Shown here: piece after piece, positions 37,203 to 46,099 of the stretch
How the letters are laid out: each line of letters opens with the position of its first letter
Position numbering within the stretch: the stretch's first letter is position 1
Assembly (NCBI GenBank): GCA_938036835.1
Contig: CALHWB010000016.1
Span: forward strand, 1-64,000
Length of the DNA: 64,000 nucleotides
Direction: 5' to 3'
Source of the DNA: an uncultured Propionibacterium sp.
GTDB taxonomy: Bacteria > Actinomycetota > Actinomycetes > Propionibacteriales > Propionibacteriaceae
Notes under the pieces: model-generated
Told to the model about the DNA's origin: nothing
Seen by the model: the letters and a program-made list of their open reading frames with translations, nothing else
Databases searched by the model: none
Translations under genes and position numbers: made by a program

Positions 37203-38114
37203 ATGTCAACCCGCAAAGACGCGAAACTACACGGTCTGCTTGCCGCTGTCACCACCCCATTCACGGCCGATGGTTCGGCCATTGACGAGCAGGCCATCCG
37301 CTGGCATGCCGAACGCCTGATCACCGCCGGAATCCACGGTCTGGTACCGACCGGGACGACCGGCGAGTTTCCCACGCTCACTCCGGAGGAGTACCGCCGG
37401 GTCATCGAGGTCTATATCGAGGCCGTCGCGGGGCGGGTGCCGGTCGTGCCGGGTATCGGGCAGTTGAGCACCGCAGCCACGATCGAGCTGGCCCGGTATG
37501 CCCAGCAGGCCGGGGCGGACGCGATCATGGTGGTGCCCCCCTTCTACGATCCGCTGTCGTTCGAAGCGGTCAAGGCATTCCTCGGCGAACTGTCCGCGGC
37601 TATCGATTTGCAGATCGTCTACTACAACGTGCCGGGCTGCACCGGGGTGCGACTTGGCGCTGCCGAACTCGCCGAACTCGGCGACATCCCGGGTGTGGAC
37701 TACTTGAAGGACACCTCGGGCGATGCGGTTAGCCTCGCCGAGTTGCTGGCGGTGCGCGGTGACCGGATCAAGGCCTTCAACGGTTGGGATACCCTCACCT
37801 TCTTCGGTATCGCCAGCGGTGCGGAAGGCTCGGTTTGGGGCGCGGCCGGGATCGTGCCCGAGCAGGCGGTGGCGTTGTGGGATGCGCTTGTCGAGCAGCA
37901 GGATCTGGCAAGGGCACGTGAGCTGTGGCGGCCGCTCTGGGAATTGAGCAGCTTCCTCGAATCGGTGAATTATGTGGCCGGTGTGAAAACGGCCCTGGAG
38001 CTGGTCGGTGCCCCGGCCGGGCCGGCCCGACTGCCGATCCTGCCACTGGGTGAGGCTGACCGTGTCAGATTGCGGGACATCTTGGACCGCATGGGGATGC
38101 TGCAGAAGGCTTAG
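37203..38114 (+). CDS. DapA-family aldolase/deaminase (candidate pyrroline-4-hydroxy-2-carboxylate deaminase)
   Basis: A 303-aa Schiff-base class I enzyme of the DHDPS family. Motifs are PTGTTGEFPTLT, VVPPFYDP, IVYYNVPG (catalytic Tyr) and the Schiff-base Lys169 in YLKDTSGD. In the hydroxyproline pathway this family converts the pyrroline to alpha-ketoglutarate semialdehyde and ammonia. It is 27 bp after the DadA-like gene and 3 bp before the racemase gene. Confidence 0.85.
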   Translation: MSTRKDAKLHGLLAAVTTPFTADGSAIDEQAIRWHAERLITAGIHGLVPTGTTGEFPTLTPEEYRRVIEVYIEAVAGRVPVVPGIGQLSTAATIELARYAQQAGADAIMVVPPFYDPLSFEAVKAFLGELSAAIDLQIVYYNVPGCTGVRLGAAELAELGDIPGVDYLKDTSGDAVSLAELLAVRGDRIKAFNGWDTLTFFGIASGAEGSVWGAAGIVPEQAVALWDALVEQQDLARARELWRPLWELSSFLESVNYVAGVKTALELVGAPAGPARLPILPLGEADRVRLRDILDRMGMLQKA

Positions 38115-38116
38115 CA

Positions 38117-39199
38117 ATGGGCAGCCACTTCGAGATCCAAACCATAGAGGCGCATGCCGAAGGCGAGGCCGGTCGGATCATCCTAGACGCGGAACGGTTG
38201 GTCGAGGGCGAGACGATGAGCGAACGCTTTGCGTATTGCGTCGAGCATCTCGATCCGCTGCGCCGGGCCATTTTGCGTGAGCCGCGCGGTTATCCGGGGC
38301 TGTGCGCGGTTTTCATCCTTCCGCCGGTGAATCCGGGCTCCGATATCGGGGTGATCGTGCTCGAACAGGGTGGTTTCACCCCGATGTCGGGCAGCAACAC
38401 CATCTGCGCGGTGACTTCCGTTTTGGAGGCCGGGATCGTGCCCATCACCGGGCCCCGGACCGAGGTGCGGATCGATACCGCGGTGGGCCAGGTGAGTGCC
38501 ATCGCCCATGTGGATGGCGATAAGGTCCGGGCGGTGACGGTCAACAATGTGCCGTCGTTCGTCCAGCAACTCGATTTTCCATTGCACCTGGAGGAGTTCG
38601 GGCAGGTACCCGCCGACATCGTCTTCGGTGGTCAGTTCTTCGCTCAGGTCGATGTACACGATCTGGGGCTGAAGCTCGAACCCGGCTATGCCAGACAACT
38701 TGCCCGGGCGGGCGCGATCGTCAAGCTGGCGACCGACGAACAGGTGGTGACCAGCCATCCGCTCTATCCGGAATTCAATCGGGTGAATCTCATCATGATC
38801 CATTCCGGGGATCCGGTGCCGGGTCAGCCAGCCCGCAACACGGTGGTGTTGACCAATGCGGTGGTGCGAAAGGACGACCCGAGCACCTGGACCGCTGCAT
38901 TGGACCGGTCGCCGTGCGGTACCGGCACCAGCGGACGAATGGCGGCCCTGTACGCTCGCGGGTTGCTGGGTATCGACGAGCCTTTCCGGCATCGCAGCAT
39001 CGTCGATACGGAGTTCACCGGGCTGTTGGTGGGCCAGACCGATGTCGGCGGGGTTCCGGCCGTGCTGCCCACTATCACCGGCCGTGGCTGGCGTACTGGG
39101 CGGGCTACCTGGACGCTCGACCCGACCGATCCGTTCCCGGCGGGCTACACCGTCGGCGATATCTGGGGTCCCCAGCAGGGTTCTGCCTACCAGAACTGA
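38117..39199 (+). CDS. Proline racemase superfamily protein (candidate hydroxyproline 2-epimerase)
   Basis: A 360-aa member of the proline racemase/4-hydroxyproline epimerase family. The first catalytic Cys position is Ser91 (GFTPMSGSNTI), while the second is Cys267 (DRSPCGTGTSG). Proline racemases use two Cys; Ser/Cys pairs occur in epimerase subgroups, while trans-3-hydroxyproline dehydratases alter the second position. Context with DadA-like and DapA-like genes supports epimerisation of hydroxyproline. No RBS beyond coupling to the preceding stop. Confidence 0.8.
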   Translation: MGSHFEIQTIEAHAEGEAGRIILDAERLVEGETMSERFAYCVEHLDPLRRAILREPRGYPGLCAVFILPPVNPGSDIGVIVLEQGGFTPMSGSNTICAVTSVLEAGIVPITGPRTEVRIDTAVGQVSAIAHVDGDKVRAVTVNNVPSFVQQLDFPLHLEEFGQVPADIVFGGQFFAQVDVHDLGLKLEPGYARQLARAGAIVKLATDEQVVTSHPLYPEFNRVNLIMIHSGDPVPGQPARNTVVLTNAVVRKDDPSTWTAALDRSPCGTGTSGRMAALYARGLLGIDEPFRHRSIVDTEFTGLLVGQTDVGGVPAVLPTITGRGWRTGRATWTLDPTDPFPAGYTVGDIWGPQQGSAYQN

Positions 39200-39600
39200 C
39201 CGGATTCGCGATCGCGCCTGCCGGTGAGTCGGCCGTTCGCGGGCCATGTCCTACGGATCGTCTTCGGCGGGTCGCCAAGGGGCAAGGATCAATCCCGATG
39301 ACGGCTTGGATGTTTGCTGATTGCGGTCTGCGCATACCCGGCCGGCGATGACGGCCGGCTGCCGGGCAGGCACATGCGGTCCGGTCCTGGGAGATCGCGG
39401 ATGGGAATGGCTGGATCCTGCCGGGCAGCGGGCGGGCCGAAAGGCCGGGCCGTTCGACGGCCGGATGGTTGGCGTGCGATCCCGGACCGGATTGCTGTCG
39501 GCGCCCACTTTGAATGGCGGCCTAGATCCGGGATTTTCCGGGGTGCCGTTCGCCGGCGGCGTACAAATCTTGGTTCGAGAAAGAAAGGAGGTGAAAGCGA
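39200..39600. other. 400-bp gap without a supported gene
   Basis: GC-rich, with no frame that has a recognisable product. AAAGGAGGTGA (39584-39594) near its end is a strong Shine-Dalgarno for the following gene. Confidence 0.5.
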
Positions 39601-40385
39601 TGCGAGAAGAGCACATGCCGCAGTTCGGGCTGGTGGGGCCCACCGACGTACCCCAGTGGATACATATGAGGCGCGGACAGCATGTGGCTGGTTATACGAT
39701 TGGTATTCTGCATCTTGACGATGTCTGGTATCCGTTGATCCCGGGAAATGTGGTCAATGCGTTGACCTATGATTTTCCCGTCAGAATGAAGGCGGTGCCG
39801 AACCTCGACACTCCCAGGTTGCACAGCGGTGATCCCGCGCTGGCGGCAGACATCATTTGTGCGGCCAAGGAACTGGAGAAGGATGGTGTGCGGGCGATCT
39901 CGGCAGCGTGTGGGTTCTTTGGATATTTCCACAAGGCCGTGGCCGAGGCGATGGACATCCCGGTTTGCCTGTCCAGTTTGGTACAGGTGCCGTGGATCTT
40001 GACCACGCTGAAACGTGGCCGGAGGATAGGTGTGCTCACGGCCAATGCCGCGGCGATCACGCCCGAATTGCTCGATTGCTGTCATGTGACCGATGCCGGC
40101 GTGCTTGCGGTTTGTGACCTGCGGAACGAGCCGCATTTTTCGGCGATCATGGAGGATCGCGGGTCCTTCGACAACACGGAAGTCCGAAAAGAGGTAGTCA
40201 ACGCGGCAAGGGAACTCCTGTCGAATAATCCGGATATCGGGGCGATACTGCTGGAATGCAGCGATCTGCCGCCCTAAGCCGCCGAAGTGCAGCAGGCCGC
40301 CGGCCTACCGGTCTTCGATTTTATCACGATGATCAAATGGCTGCACAACGCCACCGCACACCGGCCATATTACGGTTTCATCTGA
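39601..40385 (+). pseudogene. Asp/Glu racemase family gene broken by an in-frame TAA
   Basis: The ATG at 39601 follows a near-perfect Shine-Dalgarno. The frame reads a racemase-family protein (ISAACGFFGYFHKAV with one Cys, IGVLTANAAAITPE) and hits TAA at 40275-40277 just after LLECSDLPP. The same frame continues with AAEVQQAAGLPVFDFITMIK and ends at TGA 40383-40385 after HRPYYGFI. That downstream text is clearly the natural C-terminus. A single TAC-to-TAA change would explain it. The protein, if made, lacks its last 36 residues. Confidence 0.85.
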
Positions 40386-40410
40386 TCCGCACCTGACTTG
40401 TCTGCACTCT

Positions 40411-40416
40411 TATAAC
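40411..40416 (+). promoter_or_regulatory. Possible -10 box TATAAC for the symporter operon
   Basis: TATAAC lies 16 bp upstream of the symporter ATG. No -35 at ideal spacing is seen. Confidence 0.35.
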
Positions 40417-40432
40417 TCGAAAGTTTAGCACA

Positions 40433-41767
40433 ATGTCTACTACATCGATTCCCGCGCCCACGCGGGAAGGCTGGAATAGCCGTTTCGGGGCCATCATGTC
40501 CATGGCTGGTATGGCAATCGGTCTCGGAAATGTGTGGCGATTCCCATATCTTGTGGGAAAATATGGCGGTGGGACCTTTGTATTCGCCTATCTGGTCTGC
40601 CTGGGATTGATCGTATTGCCATTGGCAATCGTGGAGGCTGGGCTCGGGAAGGGTATCCAAGGTGGCGAGTTGGACGCCTGGACGAAGATCCTGCGGAGCC
40701 GGGTCGGCGGCAAGATCGTGGGCAGTGTCTTCTCGGTCTCATATGCCACCATGAACTTTTTCTATATGAGCGTGACGGCTGGTGCGGTCTATTTCGTCTA
40801 CAGCTTTCTCGTCGATATGAAGAAGACCCGTCCGCCGGAACAGATCTATGCCTACATGCAGAACGAGCAGACCGGCATCATGTTGGTGCTGACCGGCGCC
40901 GTTACCCTGGCCATGGTGGGCCTGCTGTATCTCGGCATCGTCAAGGGCATCGAGGTCGCCAGCAAGTTCATGATTCCCGGCATCTTCGTGATCTTCCTAG
41001 TCGTCATCGTGTTCAGCGCCGTCACGGTGCCGGGCATCGTCGAAGGCTATAACTACTATCTGAATCCCGACTGGTCCGGGCTCATCGATTTCGCGTTGTG
41101 GAAGGCCGCTGCGGGGCAGGCGTTGTTCTCGGTTGGGGTTGGGCCGGGCTGCGTCTTGGTCTATGGCTCCCATATCAAGAAGCACGAGGACGTGAATTTG
41201 AGCATTCTCACGGTTTGTGTCGTGGATTCTGCGGCCGCGCTGATGGCCGGTTTCGCGTTCATTCCGACCGCCGTGGGGCTGGGGCTGGATCCGCAATCCG
41301 GGGCCGGCCTGATCTTTATCGTGCTGCCTACCGCATTGTCTATGATCCCGCTGGGCAATCTGATGGGTGTGCTGGCCATGGCGGCGATCTTCTTCGCCGC
41401 CTTCACCTCGGCCATTGCGCAGATGGAGGTGGCGGTCACCTCGTTCTCGGACGGTCTGAACCTGAACCGGAAGCGAGTAGTGCTCGTTGCCGGGGCGATC
41501 ACCTTCGTGATGGCGCTGGTCTGCGTGGCCGATCAGGCACAGTTCGATTTCTGGAACAGTTTTGCCGGCAACTATGGCTTCATCGTCACGGCCGGGCTGG
41601 GAGCCATTGCCTACAACTATGTCTATGGGACGAAGAGAATCAGGACGGATTACCTGAATCCCGGCAGCGATATCAAGCTGGGTGCCTGGTTCGATCCGCT
41701 GGTCAGATTCGTGGCGGTGCCGCTGATGATCATCATCATGGCCGATTCATTGATTCCATTCCTGTGA
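40433..41767 (+). CDS. Neurotransmitter:sodium symporter (NSS) family amino-acid transporter
   Basis: A 444-aa LeuT-fold, sodium-coupled transporter with about eleven TM segments. The Na+/substrate-binding first helix reads GMAIGLGNVWRFPYL near residues 24-38. Other family text includes GYNYYLNPDW and the unwound helix region AAAGQALFSVGVGPGCVLVYGSH. Bacterial NSS proteins take up amino acids. Next to a MetS-like small subunit and catabolic enzymes, it probably imports the pathway substrate. Confidence 0.92.
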   Translation: MSTTSIPAPTREGWNSRFGAIMSMAGMAIGLGNVWRFPYLVGKYGGGTFVFAYLVCLGLIVLPLAIVEAGLGKGIQGGELDAWTKILRSRVGGKIVGSVFSVSYATMNFFYMSVTAGAVYFVYSFLVDMKKTRPPEQIYAYMQNEQTGIMLVLTGAVTLAMVGLLYLGIVKGIEVASKFMIPGIFVIFLVVIVFSAVTVPGIVEGYNYYLNPDWSGLIDFALWKAAAGQALFSVGVGPGCVLVYGSHIKKHEDVNLSILTVCVVDSAAALMAGFAFIPTAVGLGLDPQSGAGLIFIVLPTALSMIPLGNLMGVLAMAAIFFAAFTSAIAQMEVAVTSFSDGLNLNRKRVVLVAGAITFVMALVCVADQAQFDFWNSFAGNYGFIVTAGLGAIAYNYVYGTKRIRTDYLNPGSDIKLGAWFDPLVRFVAVPLMIIIMADSLIPFL

Positions 41768-41796
41768 TCCGGGAGTTATGAGAAGGGGCTGGGGAG

Positions 41797-41937
41797 ATGC
41801 TTCCAGGAACAATCATAATGTTGATCTTCATAGTCGTGGTGGTGTTTGGCGGCGCAATTACGTTGGTCGCCTTCAACATCAAATCGGCGGAGCGGCACAA
41901 CCTGCTGACGACCGAACCGTCGCAGGAAGAAGAATAG
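41797..41937 (+). CDS. MetS-like small subunit of the NSS transporter
   Basis: A 46-aa protein with one TM helix (MLIFIVVVVFGGAITLVAF) followed by a short charged tail ending in Glu-Glu-Glu. It matches the architecture of MetS, the required small partner of the corynebacterial methionine transporter MetP. It lies 29 bp downstream of the symporter. GGGG lies upstream of the ATG. Confidence 0.8.
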   Translation: MLPGTIIMLIFIVVVVFGGAITLVAFNIKSAERHNLLTTEPSQEEE

Positions 41938-42008
41938 AACAGCAGGGCCAAAGAATGATACGGCGGGCACCGGTTGGTCGCCCAAGACGAAATCGAGGAG
42001 TATTCGCT

Positions 42009-43358
42009 ATGACAGTCGAAAGCAAGGTTGGCAGCGCGCGCAAGGCGATGGCCGAGATCGGGGACTACACGCAGGAACAGGTCGACAACCTGGTCTACGC
42101 GGCTGCAAAGATCATCTACGATAATGCGGAGCTGCTGGCCGAGGAGGCGGTGGCTGAAACCAGGCTCGGTAAGGTCGCCCACAAGATAGACAAGAACAAG
42201 GACACGGCCGCGGTCTTCTATGACTATTTGAAGGATAAGAGATCGGTCGGTGTCATCAATGAGATCCCAGAACAGGGTCTTATCGAGGTGGCACACCCGG
42301 TCGGTGTCGTGGCCGCCGTGATTCCAGCGACGAATCCGATCATCACCACGACCGGCAATTTCCTGCATGCGGTTAAGGGCAAGAATGCCATCATCGTGAC
42401 TCCCGCGCCGCGAGCCGAGAAATGCATCACTCACACGATCGAACTGATTCGTGCGGCCTTGGCGAGGGAGTGCGCGCCGGCAGATCTGATCCAGGTTCTG
42501 GAGTCTCCCACGTTTGAAATGACCGGGGAGCTGATGAAGGCCTGCGATCTGGTATTGGCCACCGGTGGCTGGGGCCTCACCAAGGCCGCCTATTCGAGTG
42601 GCACCCCAGCATATGGAGTTGGGCCCGGGAATGCTCCGGTGATCCTGGATCGTGACTTCGACATCGCGGCCGCGGCCAGGTTGTCGTTGGATTCCAAACG
42701 GAGCGACAACGGCATCCTGTGCGATGACGAGGAGATTCTGTTCTATCCGGCGGAGACCGAGAAGGAACTGTTCGGCGCGTTGCGGGATATCGGTGTCGTG
42801 GTGTACGAGGACGAGGCCGATGCGGATAAGATCCGGCAGACGGTGTTCCCGGACGGTCATGTCGATGCGAACATCCTGGGTAAGGACGCGCCGGTGCTCG
42901 CCGCTGCGGCCGGGCTGAGCGTCCCGGATGCCACGGAACTGATAGCGGTCAAGGTCGTGAAGTGCGGCGCCGAGGACATCCTGAACGATGAGATTATGGG
43001 CCCGGTGCTGAAGCTGAAGAGCTACCAGACCTTCGAAGAGGCGGTGGATATGGCTGTCGGCTATCTGATGAACTCCGGGATCGGCCATACGGCCGGGATC
43101 TTCAGCAACAACCGGGACCACATCGTGTACGCCGGCGAACGCATCCCGGTCAGCCGCTTGCTGGTGAACCAGCCGTCCACATACGCCTGGGGGCCGATCA
43201 CCAATGGACTGGCGCCTGCGGTATCGGAGGGTTGTGGTACCTGGGCAGGAAACATTCTGGCCGGCAATGTGGATTATGTTCACCTGCTGAACATCTCGAA
43301 GATCGCATTCCCGCTGGATATCGAGGTGCCGACGGGCGAGCAGATCTTCGCTCGCTGA
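42009..43358 (+). CDS. CoA-acylating aldehyde dehydrogenase family protein
   Basis: A 449-aa aldehyde dehydrogenase of the AdhE/PduP/sulfoacetaldehyde-acylating type. The segment GVVAAVIPATNPIITTTGNF is the usual start of the fold. The catalytic Cys238 is in DNGILCDDEE, followed by ILNDEIMGPVLKL. GAGGAGTATT precedes the ATG. Acylating ALDHs turn aldehydes into acyl-CoA with NAD(P). The aldehyde here could be a semialdehyde from the neighbouring pathway. The alpha-ketoglutarate semialdehyde enzyme usually expected is of another ALDH class. Confidence 0.85.
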   Translation: MTVESKVGSARKAMAEIGDYTQEQVDNLVYAAAKIIYDNAELLAEEAVAETRLGKVAHKIDKNKDTAAVFYDYLKDKRSVGVINEIPEQGLIEVAHPVGVVAAVIPATNPIITTTGNFLHAVKGKNAIIVTPAPRAEKCITHTIELIRAALARECAPADLIQVLESPTFEMTGELMKACDLVLATGGWGLTKAAYSSGTPAYGVGPGNAPVILDRDFDIAAAARLSLDSKRSDNGILCDDEEILFYPAETEKELFGALRDIGVVVYEDEADADKIRQTVFPDGHVDANILGKDAPVLAAAAGLSVPDATELIAVKVVKCGAEDILNDEIMGPVLKLKSYQTFEEAVDMAVGYLMNSGIGHTAGIFSNNRDHIVYAGERIPVSRLLVNQPSTYAWGPITNGLAPAVSEGCGTWAGNILAGNVDYVHLLNISKIAFPLDIEVPTGEQIFAR

Positions 43359-43843
43359 GACTGAACGGACCGGGCCCGGCAGGGGCAGACTCGCGGAGTG
43401 CCGTGCGCGGTCGTAGGCGATACATGTCTTCGACCGCCTTCGGGACGTTATCCAAGTGAGGCTCGCCCTGCCGGGCTCATCGGTGCGCGATGAAAGGCGC
43501 GGATCTCGCATAACCCCCCGCACAGCCCGAGCAGAACATATCGGACATCGTTCAGGACCGGTGGCGAGCTCTCGGCGAGCCCGCCCCCACCATCTCGACC
43601 GATTACCCGATCGTCCACTTCGGGCACGGGCGGCATGGGTCCCGTCGTAGGCTTACACACCATCGTCTCGGCCGGTTCTTCAATCGCCGGTTTTCGTCTG
43701 GCCGAGCGATTCGCCGACTTCCCGGTTGGCGCCGATCGTGGAAACGCGCCCTCCCCGGTCACGGGTCCTGGACGCCCGGTGACCGACGAAAGTTGACTGT
43801 TTAGGAGAAATCGCCCGATGCGCCGGCCGGGGGCGTTACGGTT
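43359..43843. other. 485-bp gap, GC drops toward its right end
   Basis: No gene with recognisable motifs is seen. The following region is less GC-rich and marks the start of an accessory block. Confidence 0.5.
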
Positions 43844-44005
43844 ATGGTACTCGAGCGTCGGGCAGCGTTGCATTGGGAAACTGATGGCTCTCACGGAAAG
43901 GGTAAGATTCTGCTGTTTGCAGAGTGCTACGAGGCTGGAAGCTGCGTCTCGTTTGGTGTCTACCTTTGCGGTAGCTATGGGCCCGGCAGCTGGAATGGAT
44001 TCTGA
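43844..44005 (+). CDS. Candidate ribosomal peptide precursor (53 aa)
   Basis: A small ORF not easily called by gene finders. It has a charged N-terminal part and a C-terminal part rich in Gly, Ser, aromatics and Cys (Cys28, Cys34, Cys42), ending SYGPGSWNGF. Codon use is normal for the region. It sits upstream of a strong hairpin and an ABC transporter next to a SPASM gene, which fits a peptide-natural-product locus. GGGGG lies upstream with 8 nt spacing. A competing 82-aa ORF at 43818-44066 has a better Shine-Dalgarno (AGGAGA) but rare codons. Both calls are uncertain. Confidence 0.4.
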   Translation: MVLERRAALHWETDGSHGKGKILLFAECYEAGSCVSFGVYLCGSYGPGSWNGF

Positions 44006-44096
44006 TCGCAGCCGTTTCGTGCTACGGGCGGTGCGAAGGCGCCATTGTAAGCCGTCTGAAGTTTGAGGTTGCCGGCGATTAGAAGTCAACGATTCG

Positions 44097-44134
44097 GGGC
44101 GGGGTGGCTGGTATTCGCGCTAGCCACCCCGCCC
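44097..44134 (+). terminator. Perfect 13-bp hairpin before the transporter
   Basis: GGGCGGGGTGGCT (44097-44109) pairs perfectly with AGCCACCCCGCCC (44122-44134), loop 12 nt. It lies 91 bp after the peptide ORF and 44 bp before the permease gene. Attenuation between a precursor and biosynthetic genes is a common arrangement. Confidence 0.75.
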
Positions 44135-44178
44135 TGAGGCTGATGGCTCAGCGCTTTGGAAGGAAAGGATCGGTCGTG

Positions 44179-45015
44179 ATGTCTTCGGGGAGGCTCCCGC
44201 TGGTTTTTTGGGAGGTTAGAAAGATCCTGCGCAAGAAGGAGAGCTATCTTTTTCTCATCATGGTGCTGATACCGGTACTCTACGGGATCGGCTTCGCATC
44301 TGGGTCGGATAGCTTCATCTATCGCGGTACGGAACCGATGAGTTGCCTACGCTGGGTGCAGACGATATTCGTCATGGTTCAGCAATTCTTGATCTTTCAT
44401 ATCGCTCTCGTAATCGTTGTGGTGAGAGCCCTGAGTTCTGAGATCGAGGACAGGTCGATACTTCTCTATATTCCCCGGGTGAACAGTCGGGCTCGAATCT
44501 TCCGCACGAAGATCCTTGCGGTGGTGCGGTATGGATTGCTTGGGATGGCCCTGTTGGTGGTTGTGGGGGTAGCCACCTACTACCTTTTCATGATCAACGT
44601 TCCTGAGGTGGCCTCTGGCGTCCCATGGGCCTCGGGAGACATGCCAACGGCCGTGCTGGTGATTGGGCTTATCGTTCTGGGGTTCTTGGTGGCGGCGTTC
44701 ATCGGTTTGCTTCTGGCCAGCTACCTGAAGCCCCTGCTGGCGATCGCCATCGGGGTCGTGGCGTTGATAGTCATGGCATTGTGCGGTCAGTTGCCCGTCG
44801 TGGCCTACCTGACACCGCAATTCTATCTCGCCAGATTGCAGGATCTGTGGCAGGCCTCGGGTGCCCGAGGGGATTCCGTGGGCAATCCGTCGTTGGTTCT
44901 GTTCACCTCGGATCCGTGGGCGGTCGCCCTGCTGGGGGTCGGGGTGTCGGTGGCGATCATGGGGATCTGCTACTGGATAGGGCTACGGCATTTCGAGAGG
45001 CGGGACCTGGGGTGA
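44179..45015 (+). CDS. ABC-2 type permease of the accessory peptide locus
   Basis: A 278-aa membrane protein with about six hydrophobic segments. The N-terminal helix follows ILRKKESYLFLIMVLIPVLYG, and the loop with SRARIFRTKI is typical of ABC-2 exporters. AAGGAAAGGA precedes the ATG (a GTG at 44176 is the alternative). It presumably works with the ATPase encoded at 47032-47895. Confidence 0.8.
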   Translation: MSSGRLPLVFWEVRKILRKKESYLFLIMVLIPVLYGIGFASGSDSFIYRGTEPMSCLRWVQTIFVMVQQFLIFHIALVIVVVRALSSEIEDRSILLYIPRVNSRARIFRTKILAVVRYGLLGMALLVVVGVATYYLFMINVPEVASGVPWASGDMPTAVLVIGLIVLGFLVAAFIGLLLASYLKPLLAIAIGVVALIVMALCGQLPVVAYLTPQFYLARLQDLWQASGARGDSVGNPSLVLFTSDPWAVALLGVGVSVAIMGICYWIGLRHFERRDLG

Positions 45016-46007
45016 AGAGAATGCTTGAGACGGTCTTTCTCGCTGTTTTCCCGCCGGTGGCTACCGTTGCCGTAGGTGTCCTGGTCCACATCGTGCTTGC
45101 TCCGTTGCTGTCGACGATGGCCGTCGATCTGATCACCATCTGGGTGAGCATGCTTTGGGGGATGGTGGTACTTCCCGCATGTTACCTTCAGCGCGAGCAC
45201 GGCCCCCTCCAGCACGATGATCTGGGCGTGCGGTGGCCTGGGTTACCGCAGCTGCTCATCGGGCTCTGCCTCCTGACGGTTTTGGCTGTCCACATGTCTC
45301 TGCGAGACCCTGCGATGCTCTGGGCGTTTCTACAGAACATTCCAATCGCATTCTCTGAAGAATTCTGGTCCAAGGGCATCTTGATTCGGCAACTTGTTTC
45401 CTACGTCAAATATCCTGTCGTGCTGATCGTGGTGCCTGCATGCGTATTCGCATTCGTGGCCCACTTCAACCAGCCCTTTCTCGCGAACTTGCTCTATCGA
45501 TTTCCCTTTGGGCTGCTGACCGCAATGCTCTTCTTGTGGACGAAGAGCCTATACTGGCCGATTTGTCTCCATCTGGGCTACAGATATAATGGTTTCCTAG
45601 GGAGTATCGCAATGAATCTCAAAAATGTCTTGATACTGGTCGTCCTGTACGGGCTCGGAATTGGCTTAGTGGTCGTGGGGGCCTCGATATTCAATGCCTT
45701 GATGCTCCTTGGCCTGCTGGCTGTCCTTTCGATCGCCTCCGGGATGATCCTGCGGAAGGAGCGTGGCCTTCGTTCGATTCTGCTGGGCGGTGGGATCGGC
45801 TGCGTCTTTCTGATTGTTCTCAACTTCGCGGTCATTCGAGGGCATATTGAGGAGACGATCATGGCAAACAGCCAGGTACTGAACGGCGGGGTGATCACAT
45901 CCACGGTGAATCAGTCGGTCAACAACACCGTGGTTGGGACGCTGGTGAGTTTCGCGATCCACTGGTTTATGTTGCGCGAACGAAGGCCGGATCCCGTCCA
46001 AGAATGA
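45012..46007 (+). CDS. CPBP-like membrane protein with C-terminal extra helices
   Basis: A 331-aa multi-pass membrane protein. AFSEEFWSKGILIR carries the EExxx(R/K) motif with Lys in place of Arg, FAFVAHFNQPFL and LYWPICLHLGY provide the His motifs of CPBP/Abi intramembrane proteases, which are often immunity or processing proteins at bacteriocin loci. Extra TM segments follow. The GTG at 45012 overlaps the permease stop; an ATG at 45021 is also possible. Confidence 0.7.
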   Translation: MKRMLETVFLAVFPPVATVAVGVLVHIVLAPLLSTMAVDLITIWVSMLWGMVVLPACYLQREHGPLQHDDLGVRWPGLPQLLIGLCLLTVLAVHMSLRDPAMLWAFLQNIPIAFSEEFWSKGILIRQLVSYVKYPVVLIVVPACVFAFVAHFNQPFLANLLYRFPFGLLTAMLFLWTKSLYWPICLHLGYRYNGFLGSIAMNLKNVLILVVLYGLGIGLVVVGASIFNALMLLGLLAVLSIASGMILRKERGLRSILLGGGIGCVFLIVLNFAVIRGHIEETIMANSQVLNGGVITSTVNQSVNNTVVGTLVSFAIHWFMLRERRPDPVQE

Positions 46008-46099
46008 AACGAGGGGCTGCCGGCTGAACCGGAGCCGAAGATCGCCCGAGCCGTCGGAATGTCCGTGTTGACTTTTTGGGAGTGGGTGTCGTGACCGGT

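Noticed and set aside
39321..39600. Upstream extension of the racemase-family frame
   Set aside because: The strong AAAGGAGGTGA just before 39601 fixes the start, and the upstream residues are Arg/Gly-rich noise.
43448..44089. 213-aa minus-strand ORF over the candidate peptide gene
   Set aside because: No motif or good start, low-complexity basic text, and it is antisense to better-supported features.
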